From an uncultured Paraprevotella sp. (GTDB lineage: Bacteria > Bacteroidota > Bacteroidia > Bacteroidales > Bacteroidaceae), in contig URKA01000015.1 of assembly GCA_900548345.1 (NCBI GenBank), forward strand, positions 1 to 63,200: DNA of 63,200 nt, written 5' to 3'. The position numbers were made by a program, and so were the translations under genes. This document shows positions 42,925 to 52,082 of this stretch, piece by piece (position 1 is the stretch's first letter; every line of letters starts with the position of its first letter). The notes beneath the pieces were generated by a model. It had not been told where the DNA came from. It worked only from the letters and a program-made list of their open reading frames with translations, and did not search any database.

Positions 42925-45402
42925 TCAGACCGGATCGGCATCATAATAAATCTGTGCACTGCGGAAATCGGGATGCTCCATCATACATTGCCGGATGTAC
43001 AACAGTTGCGCACGCACTTTCGACATGGATGCGCCGTTCTCTACCTTAATGACGATTTTCCTGATATACAACATCTGTATACGTCCTACGGGAGGTACAT
43101 CGGGACCCAACACGCGATGGGCAAACACTGCACGCAAGCGGGCTGCCATCTCACGCGACAAGCGGTCGGCCACATCCGCACGCTTATGTTTCATATATAC
43201 ATAAATCAACCGACAATAAGGAGGGTAGACGAACATGCGCCTTTCTTCTGTCTGCTGTGCATACAAACCGGCATAATCATGCTGCACCACCTGACGGATG
43301 ACCGGAAGGTCGGGACTCTTGGTCTGGAGTATGACAGTTCCGCGCGTACTGCGTCGCCCAGCACGTCCCGCGACCTGCGCCATCATCTGAAACGCCCGTT
43401 CATAACTGCGGAAATCAGGAATATTCAGCATGGCATCCGCATGGATGATTCCGACCACACGCACATGCTCAAAATCCAGTCCCTTGGTCACCATCTGCGT
43501 ACCAATGAGGATGTCGGTCTTTCCTTCCTGAAAATCCGACAGAATACGTTCGTATGCTGAACGGGTACGCGTAGTATCCAAATCCATCCGCGCCACCGAC
43601 GCCTCCGGGAAAAGCACATGTATCTCATCTTCTATCTTCTCTGTCCCGAATCCACGCCTCAACAGCTCCGCACTTTCACACGCCGGACATTTGGCTGGCA
43701 CACGGCTGGTATACCCGCAGTAATGGCAGGTCATCATATTCAATGTCTTATGATAAGTCAGGCTCACATCGCAATGAGGACATTTAGGCACCCATCCGCA
43801 CGTGCGGCATTCTATCATAGGAGCATATCCCCGCCTGTTCTGAAACAGGATGACCTGTTCCTTATCCTCCAGTGCCAATCTGATTTCCCTCAGCAACTGA
43901 GGGGAGAAGGGACCGGACATGCGGCGCTTATGTTGCAGTTCCTTAATATCCACCACCTCGACAACCGGAAGCTCCACACGGCCGAAACGCTCGGTGAGTT
44001 CCACCAGGCCATACTTACCCGTACACACGTTATAATAGGTTTCCAGGGCCGGCGTAGCCGTACCGAGAAGCGTATGGGCACCATACATGCGGGCCAGTAT
44101 AATGGCTGCATTGCGGGCATGATAACGTGGCGCCGGCTCCTGCTGCTTATAGGATTGTTCGTGTTCTTCGTCCACTATCACAAGACCAAGATTCCGGAAA
44201 GGGAGGAATATGGAAGAGCGTACACCAAGAATAATGTCGTAAGGAGTATCTGACAACTGCTTTTGCCAGATTTCCACCCGTTCCGCATCCGGAAACTTTG
44301 AATGATAAACTCCCATTCGGGAACCGAACACACGATAAAGCCGTTCGGTAAGTTGAGTGGTAAGTACAATTTCGGGAACAAGATAGAGCACCTGCTTGCC
44401 TTCTTCTATCATTTTACGGATGAGGTGGATATAGACCTCTGTCTTGCCGCTCGAAGTCACCCCGTGCAACAGACAGACCGGAATGTGTTTGAATGTGTTC
44501 TCAATCTCCTCGTAAGCGCTCTGCTGTGCCCGGCTCAAGGGAGAAAGTCCGATGACGTCCGCCACGCCGGAACAGGACAGACGTCCGGTCTCATACGGAT
44601 AGTTCTCCAAAATCCCCCTTTCCGCCAACGCATTGCATACAGCCACCGTAGTTCCGGCCGCATCGGCAAGTTCCTTGCGGGACACTTCCTTCAACAATCC
44701 GGCACTCCCCATACGTAAGGCAAACGGCACATCGGCCATCTCCATATACTTCACCAGCACGTTCAATTGCTTGGTTGCACGCTTCAACGCATCAATCGCA
44801 CGATGCAACGCGTCTTCACTCATATAAGCCTCGGCAAGACGCACATGTACCTCGGTGCGGGGTTTATAGCTGCGACGCACTTCTTCTTTCATCAGTAGTG
44901 CCCCTTTGTCAAGCAAGGTCTTCACCACTCCCAACACCGGCTTATCACCGCAGGCCTTCTGCAACTGCAAGATAGTCTGTTCCGTTCTCCGTGCCAGTGC
45001 ATCTACAACAACCTGCTCACGCGGAGAGAACGGCTTCTCACCTTCAAACTCATCGTTCAGCATCACCTTGCTTTCGCTTTCCAGTTTCATTCCCGACGGA
45101 AGCGCAGCCTTATACACGTCTCCCTGCGTACAGAGATAATAATCGGCAATCCATTTCCAGAAATCCAACTGCTGCGGAAGCAGCACCGGACTACTGTCCA
45201 ACACTTCCATCACTTCCTTGACTTCAAAACCTTCCGGCACACGGTCATGCACTCCCACCACAACAGCCGTATAGATTTTCTTCGAGCCGAAAGGCACAAT
45301 CACACGGCATCCCTTCTGCACAGTATGTCGCACCCCATCCGGCAAGCGATAAGTATAAGTAGCCGGAACGGGCAACGGAAGTATTACATCCACAAATCTC
45401 AT
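42925..45402 (-). CDS. priA: Primosomal helicase PriA
   Basis: An 825-residue 3'-5' helicase that restarts stalled replication forks. The N-terminal 3'BD region is MRFVDVILPLPVPATYTYRL. Walker A is in HGVTSSGKTEVY and the DEAH-type box is DEEHEQSYKQ. The zinc-binding domain has paired Cys in CRTCGWVPKCPHC and CHYCGYTSRVPAKCPAC, and helicase motif VI is in QMMAQVAGRAGRRS. It lies 10 bases after the GH3 gene on the same strand and probably shares its transcript. Confidence 0.95.
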   Translation of the reverse strand: MRFVDVILPLPVPATYTYRLPDGVRHTVQKGCRVIVPFGSKKIYTAVVVGVHDRVPEGFEVKEVMEVLDSSPVLLPQQLDFWKWIADYYLCTQGDVYKAALPSGMKLESESKVMLNDEFEGEKPFSPREQVVVDALARRTEQTILQLQKACGDKPVLGVVKTLLDKGALLMKEEVRRSYKPRTEVHVRLAEAYMSEDALHRAIDALKRATKQLNVLVKYMEMADVPFALRMGSAGLLKEVSRKELADAAGTTVAVCNALAERGILENYPYETGRLSCSGVADVIGLSPLSRAQQSAYEEIENTFKHIPVCLLHGVTSSGKTEVYIHLIRKMIEEGKQVLYLVPEIVLTTQLTERLYRVFGSRMGVYHSKFPDAERVEIWQKQLSDTPYDIILGVRSSIFLPFRNLGLVIVDEEHEQSYKQQEPAPRYHARNAAIILARMYGAHTLLGTATPALETYYNVCTGKYGLVELTERFGRVELPVVEVVDIKELQHKRRMSGPFSPQLLREIRLALEDKEQVILFQNRRGYAPMIECRTCGWVPKCPHCDVSLTYHKTLNMMTCHYCGYTSRVPAKCPACESAELLRRGFGTEKIEDEIHVLFPEASVARMDLDTTRTRSAYERILSDFQEGKTDILIGTQMVTKGLDFEHVRVVGIIHADAMLNIPDFRSYERAFQMMAQVAGRAGRRSTRGTVILQTKSPDLPVIRQVVQHDYAGLYAQQTEERRMFVYPPYCRLIYVYMKHKRADVADRLSREMAARLRAVFAHRVLGPDVPPVGRIQMLYIRKIVIKVENGASMSKVRAQLLYIRQCMMEHPDFRSAQIYYDADPV

Positions 45403-45412
45403 AGAACGCCAA

Positions 45413-47629
45413 TCAGTCTTGAACCGTCAGTTTCACTGGATTCCCGGAATCACTGTCTGCCGCAACCCATACACGGAACTCGCCCGGCTCCACCACCTTA
45501 CGGTTATCCAGCAGATGGAAAGCGAGGTCTTCGGCATGCAAGGTAAAATGAACATCCCGGCTTTCTCCCGCCTTCAAACGTACTTTCTTGAATCCTTTCA
45601 GTTCCTTGACCGGACGAGTCAAAGAACCGACCATATCACGGACATACAATTGCACCACCTCATCGCCATCTCTTGTCCCCGTGTTTTCCACCCGACAACA
45701 GACCGTAACCGTTCCGTCGGTCTTCATCACATCTGAAGACAAACGGACTTCACCATAACGGAACTGTGTATAACTTAAACCGAATCCGAAAGGATAAAGC
45801 GGTTTATCACCTGCATCCATGTGGAAACACGAACATCCGGTGGACGTCTGCCACGTCGCCACCGGTATATCATCCATCAGAACCATGTGCCGGTCGGCCG
45901 GCCTACCGGTATTCTTATGTGCATAATAAAGAGGCATCTGCCCAACCATTACAGGCAAACAAACCGGAAGTTTTCCGGAAGGAACAGCCTCTCCTGTCAA
46001 CAGGTTCGCAAGAGCAGGTCCGGCCATAGTACCTCCGTGAAAAGCATACAGCACGGCATCCGCCATCTCTATCTCACGGGCAATCGTCATCGGACGACCG
46101 GTCATCACGATGAGTACAAGCGGTTTACCCGTGGCTTTAAGTTCCTCTATCATCTGCGACTGGGCGCCCGGCAATGAAATATCCGCACGGCAATGTGCCT
46201 CACCGCTCAAAATTGCCTCCTCTCCGGCAAACATCAATACGACATCCGCCTCACGTGCCGCCTGTACCGCCTCGGCAATACCTTCCGTACGCTTATCACG
46301 ACTATAAGACAAGCCGGAAGCAAACTTTACCGCATCTTGACCATATCTTCCGGTCAAGGCGGCCAACGGAGTCACACAGCGTTCATCTTCCACATCAAAA
46401 CTCCACGTACCGACCTGCTCATGAGGAGCATTCGCCATAGGGCCTACAACGGCTATTTTCTTAATATCTGCCGACAAAGGAAGTATGCCGGTATTTTTTA
46501 ACAACACCGCACTCTCTTCTGCCGTGAGCCGTGCTTTCTCCAATGCATCCTTTTCATAAAAGCCCCGTATGTTACGGTCCGCATAAGGGTGTTCAAACAA
46601 TCCCAAATCAAACTTCAAACGAAGCACGTTACGCACCATATCATCTATCACCCGGACATCCAACTCACCGCTTTCCACCAACTGCTTCAGATGTTTGCTA
46701 TAAGCCTGGCTTTCCATATCGATATCCACACCGGCTATGGCTGCCTTTCGGGCTGCATCTTTCAAATCTGTACAGAAGCCGTGGGGTATCATCTCACGAA
46801 TCGACCCCCAATCACTGCAAACCACGCCCCGGAAACCCCACTCGTCACGCAGGATATGACGTAATAAATACTCATTTCCCGAAGAAGGAACTCCGCAAAT
46901 ATCATTAAAGGAGCACATGAATGTCGCCGCACCGGCCTTGGCAACCGCCTCAAAGGGAGGAAGGTACGTATCACGTAACTGTACCTCAGGAATCCATGTG
47001 GTATTATAATCCTTTCCACTTTCGCATGCACCATATCCGGCAAAATGTTTGGCACAAGCTGCCAATGCGTCCGGCCGGCTCAAATCATCCCCCTGATATC
47101 CCTTCACCATGGCGACCCCCATCACGGAAGTCAGATAGGGGTCCTCGCCGGATGATTCGGCAATACGTCCCCACCGTGCATCACGCGACACGTCAATCAT
47201 AGGAGAGAATGTCCAGCGTATACCGATAGAGGAAGCCTCTTCAGCTGCAATGCGGGCACCATCCTGTACCAGTTCCGGATTCCAGGTGGCAGCAAGTCCG
47301 AGGGGTATCGGGAACAACGTTTTAAAACCGTGGATAACATCTCTGGCAAATATCAGAGGAATACCTAAACGGCTACGTTCCACTGCATCATGCTGCAACC
47401 GGTCGATAACCTCAGGCTCGGCTTCATTCAGCACAGAACCTACCGCACCTGCACGCACCAACTCCGGCAATCCTTTTCCGGAACGTTGGTTAAGCTGACC
47501 AATCTTCTCTTCAAGCGTCATCCGGGCAAGCAGTTTCTCTACCTTCTCGTCCCTATCCCTTAAATCCGTGCTTCTTACGTTTCCAATCAAGAGGACAAAC
47601 ACTCCGACAAACAATATCCATTTTTTCAT
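45413..47629 (-). CDS. GH3 beta-glucosidase
   Basis: A 738-residue exported, probably periplasmic enzyme. I start at MKKWILFVGVFVLLIGNVRS, not at the upstream frame extension. The GH3 N-terminal barrel contains KHFAGYGACESGKDYN and the nucleophile Asp in VVCSDWGSIREM. The alpha/beta sandwich domain (about 380-600) and the C-terminal Fn3-like domain (DGDEVVQLYVRDMVGS) are complete, matching BglX. It would release glucose, xylose or related beta-linked sugars. It is not adjacent to other glycan genes; its nearest partner is priA, 10 bases downstream. Confidence 0.9.
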   Translation of the reverse strand: MKKWILFVGVFVLLIGNVRSTDLRDRDEKVEKLLARMTLEEKIGQLNQRSGKGLPELVRAGAVGSVLNEAEPEVIDRLQHDAVERSRLGIPLIFARDVIHGFKTLFPIPLGLAATWNPELVQDGARIAAEEASSIGIRWTFSPMIDVSRDARWGRIAESSGEDPYLTSVMGVAMVKGYQGDDLSRPDALAACAKHFAGYGACESGKDYNTTWIPEVQLRDTYLPPFEAVAKAGAATFMCSFNDICGVPSSGNEYLLRHILRDEWGFRGVVCSDWGSIREMIPHGFCTDLKDAARKAAIAGVDIDMESQAYSKHLKQLVESGELDVRVIDDMVRNVLRLKFDLGLFEHPYADRNIRGFYEKDALEKARLTAEESAVLLKNTGILPLSADIKKIAVVGPMANAPHEQVGTWSFDVEDERCVTPLAALTGRYGQDAVKFASGLSYSRDKRTEGIAEAVQAAREADVVLMFAGEEAILSGEAHCRADISLPGAQSQMIEELKATGKPLVLIVMTGRPMTIAREIEMADAVLYAFHGGTMAGPALANLLTGEAVPSGKLPVCLPVMVGQMPLYYAHKNTGRPADRHMVLMDDIPVATWQTSTGCSCFHMDAGDKPLYPFGFGLSYTQFRYGEVRLSSDVMKTDGTVTVCCRVENTGTRDGDEVVQLYVRDMVGSLTRPVKELKGFKKVRLKAGESRDVHFTLHAEDLAFHLLDNRKVVEPGEFRVWVAADSDSGNPVKLTVQD

Positions 47630-47654
47630 GATAAAGCATCTATGGTACATTCTG

Positions 47655-47662
47655 CAAATATA
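47655..47662 (-). promoter_or_regulatory. -7 box of GH3-priA
   Basis: The minus-strand octamer TATATTTG matches TAnnTTTG, 25 nt before the GH3 ATG. Confidence 0.55.
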
Positions 47663-47714
47663 ATGAAGAGAACATAACCGACCTAATAAAACAAAAACAA
47701 ACTGGATTCCAATC

Positions 47715-47747
47715 CCAAAAAACAAGTCGCCCCAACCGAGGCGACTT
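47715..47747 (-). terminator. Intrinsic terminator of the small barrel gene
   Basis: On the minus strand AAGTCGCC ... GGCGACTT (8-bp stem, 8-nt loop) is followed by G and a run of T. It lies just after the stop of the outer-membrane barrel gene and separates it from GH3. Confidence 0.85.
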
Positions 47748-47775
47748 CATATATCCGAATGTTCCAATCAATCAT

Positions 47776-48384
47776 TTAAAACATATATGCCAGACGAACC
47801 TGCCATGTATTGTTCTTCATATCGATTTTCTGCGTAGCATCCATAATTCCGTGCACTTCGCCGGTCTCCCCAAGCGCAATGTTATAAGTCACGCCCAACT
47901 GAAGATGTTTAAGTGCATTAATACCCACACCGACATTCCAACTGAAAGTTGAACGTTCCAAAGAGCCCATGCTGCCAAGAACCGTGCCGATGTTGCGGCT
48001 ACCCACATACCAGCTATATTGCGGACCGGTAGAGATATATGCTCCCACCAGACTACTGAAACCTATATTATATTTCAAGTTAATAGGAATCTCCACATAA
48101 GGCAAAGATTTATTCGGAGTTGAAGTTTCCTCGTTGTCTATCTTCAGATATTTCTGAGAATACAATATGGCACCGTCTACCGCAATAGGTATCACAGGAA
48201 CTGAAAACTGGGCTTTCGGACCGATGAACCATCCCGTCCTGTTAGAAGAATCGAAAGCACTCTTCGATATTTTAGCCTTGCTCATATTTACACCGCCTTC
48301 CAATCCCCACTTGAATTGGGCACTCACCGGAGTGGCGAACAGGAACGCCGCGCACATCCATAATAACACCGATAATTTTCTCAT
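47776..48384 (-). CDS. Small outer-membrane beta-barrel protein
   Basis: A 202-residue protein starting MRKLSVLLWMCAAFLFATPVSA (signal peptide). It continues as alternating beta-strands (FKWGLEGGVNMSKAKI, LPYVEIPINLKYNIGF, GAYISTGPQYSWYVG, NTWQVRLAYMF) with a terminal Phe, as in OMP_b-brl porin-like proteins. PorT of the T9SS has the same fold, and the T9SS operon is next door, but this gene has its own promoter and terminator and I see no specific PorT motif. Function unknown. Confidence 0.8.
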   Translation of the reverse strand: MRKLSVLLWMCAAFLFATPVSAQFKWGLEGGVNMSKAKISKSAFDSSNRTGWFIGPKAQFSVPVIPIAVDGAILYSQKYLKIDNEETSTPNKSLPYVEIPINLKYNIGFSSLVGAYISTGPQYSWYVGSRNIGTVLGSMGSLERSTFSWNVGVGINALKHLQLGVTYNIALGETGEVHGIMDATQKIDMKNNTWQVRLAYMF

Positions 48385-48411
48385 AGAAGTTTTGTTTAAT
48401 TGTTCAGAGAG

Positions 48412-48419
48412 CAAAGATA
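48412..48419 (-). promoter_or_regulatory. -7 box of the small barrel gene
   Basis: The minus-strand octamer TATCTTTG lies 27 nt before the ATG at 48384, separating this gene from the T9SS operon upstream. Confidence 0.6.
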
Positions 48420-48463
48420 ATGACACTTTCCCTTTCCGCCAATATTTATATGGAAATATTTTC

Positions 48464-49570
48464 TTATCTGCGCTGGCGGCGAACCGTCACCCTTGGGGAC
48501 GAAGATGCAGCCGACGACTTCGGTGTCTTGTTCTTAGAGGCTTTGGTTGCTTTTGTCCTCTCCGGCGTTTTATCGGCCTTTGCGGCAGACGAACGTCTCG
48601 AACCTCTCGAAGCTGACGAGCGTACTTTCTTCTCGGTCTTTACCATTTCGGTTTCCTGTACGGCAGAGGAATCCACTGCCAATGAATCGCCATGGCCCCA
48701 TACATGTTTCTCAAAATCCTCAAGTTCCTTTTCTATACGCTTCCGCTCATTGCTCATGGCACTGTCTGTTTTGCAATAGCTTGCCAACACACGTCCCTGC
48801 AAGTTGTTCGTCTTGTAGATTTCTCCTTCATAACGGTTCATGGCAAAGTAATCGGCCGCCGTCATATTCGTGATGTTGTTGTAATTGCTGGCCATCATCG
48901 TATGGCGGGCAAGATAGGTACTGATATCATCATACTTTAACCAGAAAAGCGGATATGCCGTGGATTCACCGCCGAAATCGTCACCACGCATCAGGACAGG
49001 ACATATCGCCACCACCTTGGTGCGGAATGTAGACGTGCGTTGGTCGAAATAAGAGCTTTCCTTAATATAATATCGGGTAACCTCTGCAGAAGGTATGTCG
49101 CTGGCACTTACACGAGGACGTCCGTTTTGTTCCTCATAATAAATATGATGGCGGTTCATCAGTTCTTTTATGTCTGCCTTGTCGCGCTGCGTGAACGATT
49201 CGTTTCCATCGAGTTTGTACTCGTATGCCGTAATTTTCCCGGTCAACAGGAGGTCGAACAGATAGGTGAAAAGATTCACCTGACCGGCCGAAGGCTCCAC
49301 AGGATAGTACAATGGCGCATTCTTGTCCAAGGTCAGATCCAACTGACGGTACACGTCACGACGCCAGGCCACATCCTCCGGCATTTCCACATCTGCCGGA
49401 AACTGCCGGCTGGCCATATCGGCCTTATTCTCCTCTTTGGCTGAAGCGGCCGACTGGACACGACGGCGGGAGGGCTGAGCATCTACCTGCATACACAATA
49501 TGATTCCCGACAAAATGAACAGCAAGCGTATCATCTTTATTTTGTTTCTATTTTTATTTCCCATCTTCAT
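48464..49570 (-). CDS. porN: Type IX secretion ring protein PorN/GldN
   Basis: A 368-residue exported protein that pairs with PorK to form the large periplasmic ring under the outer membrane. The signal sequence is within MIRLLFILSGIILCMQVDA; the ATG at 49570 would give a 12-residue basic N-extension and the ATG at 49534 is an alternative. The GldN domain is recognised by WRRDVYRQLDLTLDKNAPLYYP, LFTYLFDLLLTGKI and PLFWLKYDDI. The C-terminal 90 residues are a Lys/Arg/Ser/Ala-rich low-complexity tail. It is the last gene of the porPKLMN operon, 7 nt after porM. Confidence 0.93.
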   Translation of the reverse strand: MKMGNKNRNKIKMIRLLFILSGIILCMQVDAQPSRRRVQSAASAKEENKADMASRQFPADVEMPEDVAWRRDVYRQLDLTLDKNAPLYYPVEPSAGQVNLFTYLFDLLLTGKITAYEYKLDGNESFTQRDKADIKELMNRHHIYYEEQNGRPRVSASDIPSAEVTRYYIKESSYFDQRTSTFRTKVVAICPVLMRGDDFGGESTAYPLFWLKYDDISTYLARHTMMASNYNNITNMTAADYFAMNRYEGEIYKTNNLQGRVLASYCKTDSAMSNERKRIEKELEDFEKHVWGHGDSLAVDSSAVQETEMVKTEKKVRSSASRGSRRSSAAKADKTPERTKATKASKNKTPKSSAASSSPRVTVRRQRR

Positions 49571-49577
49571 CAGGTCG

Positions 49578-51140
49578 TTAATTGATAATTACTTCCATAG
49601 CACCATCGAGTGTACGTTCCACACCGTCCGGACCCACTGCACGAATCCTCGATATATAAAAGCGCTTGCCACGTCCTAAGGAACGGAACAATGCACGCTG
49701 ACGCTCTGTAAAGGCTGCACTCTGCGACACTTCCGGCACGGCATTTCCCATATTGTCGAAGAAGACCGTCTCAAATCCCAACACGCGGAAGTTGATGTTC
49801 AGCAATCCGTCATCGATGGCCGCACCGATACCCTCGGTCCCCATCAGCACCTGTTTGGAAAGTTTTCCGCCATGGAAGCGGTTTTTCCCGCCTTCCGCCG
49901 CATATTCTATATAGGCCGTCGGGTTGGGCAACTTGCGAACCCTGAACCTGAACTGTCCCATCTGCTGTACGCGCCCTTCCATGTTCGCGCTGACCGTAAT
50001 CACGGCATCCTCTCCCACCGCATCGGGGCGGGCGATGTATTTTCCAGCCGCCGTGGCCTGCAGTTTACCGCCCGTCATCGTGGCTACTACCTGATGTGCC
50101 GGTACACCGGGAATGGACACGCTCATCGGGTTCTCATAACCGGCATAGAGCACGTTCATCATGTCGGCGGAAACCGTAGCAGACGGTGCTATCACCGTAT
50201 AAGGCTGCGAGAAATCGCGGCGTATCAGTTCTCCTTGTCCGTCCACGGCCTCGATATATCCTTTCAGGGTAAAGTCCCCCGTGGTTCCGCACACCGTTTC
50301 ATATATCCCGTCGGGCGATGTCACCTGTCGGTTTCCGACATATATCGTGGGGCGACGTGTGGTGTCGACAGCCGCCATAATGATTTGCGCGCTCAACTTG
50401 CCGCCTTGTACCACCGTGCGCGAGCTCGGTATGACATACGCATTCAACTGGTTCACGCGCAAGTCCTTGATGTCGATGTTCGAGACAAGCGAATGAAGCA
50501 CTTCACCTTCGGCATAGCGCACATCGCTCTGAAGTTTGGACAATAACGTGACGGCCGCCGCCACAGGCATGTTCTCGAACATGTACTCCTGCCAGTTCTT
50601 CCCCAGGGCACTCTCTTTCTGCGGCACGTCCGTATTCAGGTTGTCGGATATAATTTTCTTTTGGTTCTCGTCCGTCACCATCGACACAATACGCTCACGG
50701 AAATGGTTGATGGCTTTGTAGAGCCGTTCTCCCTCACCTTTCCGGGGAGACAGCATCACGGCCGTGGCGGCCTCCAGGTCTTCCTTGTTCCGCACGTTCT
50801 TCACGTTGCCGTCCTTTCCGTCCGCCTGCCTGACGATTCGCAGTTTCAGTTCTTCGGCCAGCTGGTAAAGGGAATCGGACATGTTCTTGACATACTGTGC
50901 CCTGTCGAACCACGCCTTCACCTTCGTAGGATTGGCTTCCATCTGCCCTTTCAGATCGGCATAAAGCGCATCGTTGGAGGCCGAAGCGTTCGCCGTGGTG
51001 CGGATCAAGCTGTCTTCCACCAAAGAGAATCCGTTGAGCACGTCAGAAGATACGTTGAGGGCCAGCATGGCCATCAACACGACGTACATGAGGTTAATCA
51101 TCTTCTGACGCGGAGACACTCTGTTATTTTGAGATGCCAT
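49578..51140 (-). CDS. porM: Type IX secretion motor subunit PorM/GldM
   Basis: A 520-residue inner-membrane protein with one N-terminal TM helix (MINLMYVVLMAMLALNVSSDVL) and a long periplasmic part of stacked domains reaching toward the PorKN ring. GldM features are the N-terminal PRQKMINLMY, the helical first domain and the beta-rich D2-D4 (PTIYVGNRQ, FRFRVRKLPNPTAYI). With PorL it forms the proton-driven motor of T9SS. ATG 51140 (MASQNNRVSPRQKM) is the family start; the frame extends 16 codons further upstream. Confidence 0.94.
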   Translation of the reverse strand: MASQNNRVSPRQKMINLMYVVLMAMLALNVSSDVLNGFSLVEDSLIRTTANASASNDALYADLKGQMEANPTKVKAWFDRAQYVKNMSDSLYQLAEELKLRIVRQADGKDGNVKNVRNKEDLEAATAVMLSPRKGEGERLYKAINHFRERIVSMVTDENQKKIISDNLNTDVPQKESALGKNWQEYMFENMPVAAAVTLLSKLQSDVRYAEGEVLHSLVSNIDIKDLRVNQLNAYVIPSSRTVVQGGKLSAQIIMAAVDTTRRPTIYVGNRQVTSPDGIYETVCGTTGDFTLKGYIEAVDGQGELIRRDFSQPYTVIAPSATVSADMMNVLYAGYENPMSVSIPGVPAHQVVATMTGGKLQATAAGKYIARPDAVGEDAVITVSANMEGRVQQMGQFRFRVRKLPNPTAYIEYAAEGGKNRFHGGKLSKQVLMGTEGIGAAIDDGLLNINFRVLGFETVFFDNMGNAVPEVSQSAAFTERQRALFRSLGRGKRFYISRIRAVGPDGVERTLDGAMEVIIN

Positions 51141-51165
51141 TGTAATTTTCTTTTTTAGTTGAGGA

Positions 51166-52071
51166 TTATCCGACGGCTGAACCGCCACCGTTCTGTTTCA
51201 TGTTCACCGTCAACGCCTGTATCATCCGGTTATAGATTGCATTCAGTTCCTCAATCTGGCGCGCCATCCTGCGCGTCTGGTCATTAATCTGGTCGATTGT
51301 AGCCACCTGCGTACTGATGCTCTTCAACTGCATCTCATAGATGGTGTTGATGCCAGTCAGCGTACGGTTGAGATTATCCATCTCCTTGGAGTCGCGGGTC
51401 ATACATTCAGCCTGTTCGGATACACGCGTAAGTGTCTCGGTCAGTCGTTTCAGCTCTTCCACGTATGCCTCGGCAGCTTCTTGCATTTCAGGCGTACAAG
51501 CATTGCGTGCCGCTTCGAGGAACTCCGCATTGGAAGCGTTTACCATTTCGGCCAGCAGTTTCATGTCGAAAGACTGTCCGGCTCCCGCCACTGGTTGCGA
51601 ACCGCCTTGCATTCCGGCGGCCACGGTCTCGTTCCCGGCCGGTGCGGCATATCCGCCGGCATAACCGGCAGCGGCCACAGGAGAGCCTACGTTGCCGATA
51701 ATCACGGTGCCCCCACCTGATACGGGTTGCGCCACCGGCTGACTCACCGGTGCGCTTCCTACCGTCGGAGCAGCCTCATCCGGCCCACCTGTTCCGTCAC
51801 CGCCTGTCATTTCCGCCATCCTTTCAGCCTCCTCACGGTCTTTCAATACGGCCGGACGGTCGAAACCGGAGAGGAAGAACACGAAGACTTCCGTTCCCAT
51901 TCCGATAAACAACATGGCATTGGCGCCCGAAATGTGTGTCAGTTTAAACAGTGTACCCAGAATCACGACCGCCGCTCCCCAGCTGTAAGCATAGTTCAGG
52001 AAAGTTTGTCCGGGCACGGACTCCATCCACCGTTGTAGGCGTGTTATTATGTTCTTATTCTTTTGTGCCAT
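51166..52071 (-). CDS. porL: Type IX secretion motor subunit PorL/GldL
   Basis: A 301-residue inner-membrane protein. Two TM helices lie near the N-terminus (TFLNYAYSWGAAVVILGTLF and ISGANAMLFIGMGTEVFVFF); the second carries the conserved Glu needed for proton flow. A Gly/Ala/Pro-rich low-complexity stretch (about 85-155) and a long coiled coil (about 165-290) follow. It is in the order porP-porK-porL-porM-porN. Confidence 0.94.
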   Translation of the reverse strand: MAQKNKNIITRLQRWMESVPGQTFLNYAYSWGAAVVILGTLFKLTHISGANAMLFIGMGTEVFVFFLSGFDRPAVLKDREEAERMAEMTGGDGTGGPDEAAPTVGSAPVSQPVAQPVSGGGTVIIGNVGSPVAAAGYAGGYAAPAGNETVAAGMQGGSQPVAGAGQSFDMKLLAEMVNASNAEFLEAARNACTPEMQEAAEAYVEELKRLTETLTRVSEQAECMTRDSKEMDNLNRTLTGINTIYEMQLKSISTQVATIDQINDQTRRMARQIEELNAIYNRMIQALTVNMKQNGGGSAVG

Positions 52072-52082
52072 ATCTTTTTGGT

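Noticed and set aside
47776..48384. Small barrel as PorT of the T9SS
   Set aside because: Fold and location fit, but it has its own promoter and terminator and no PorT-specific motif that I can identify, so I left it as an unassigned outer-membrane barrel.
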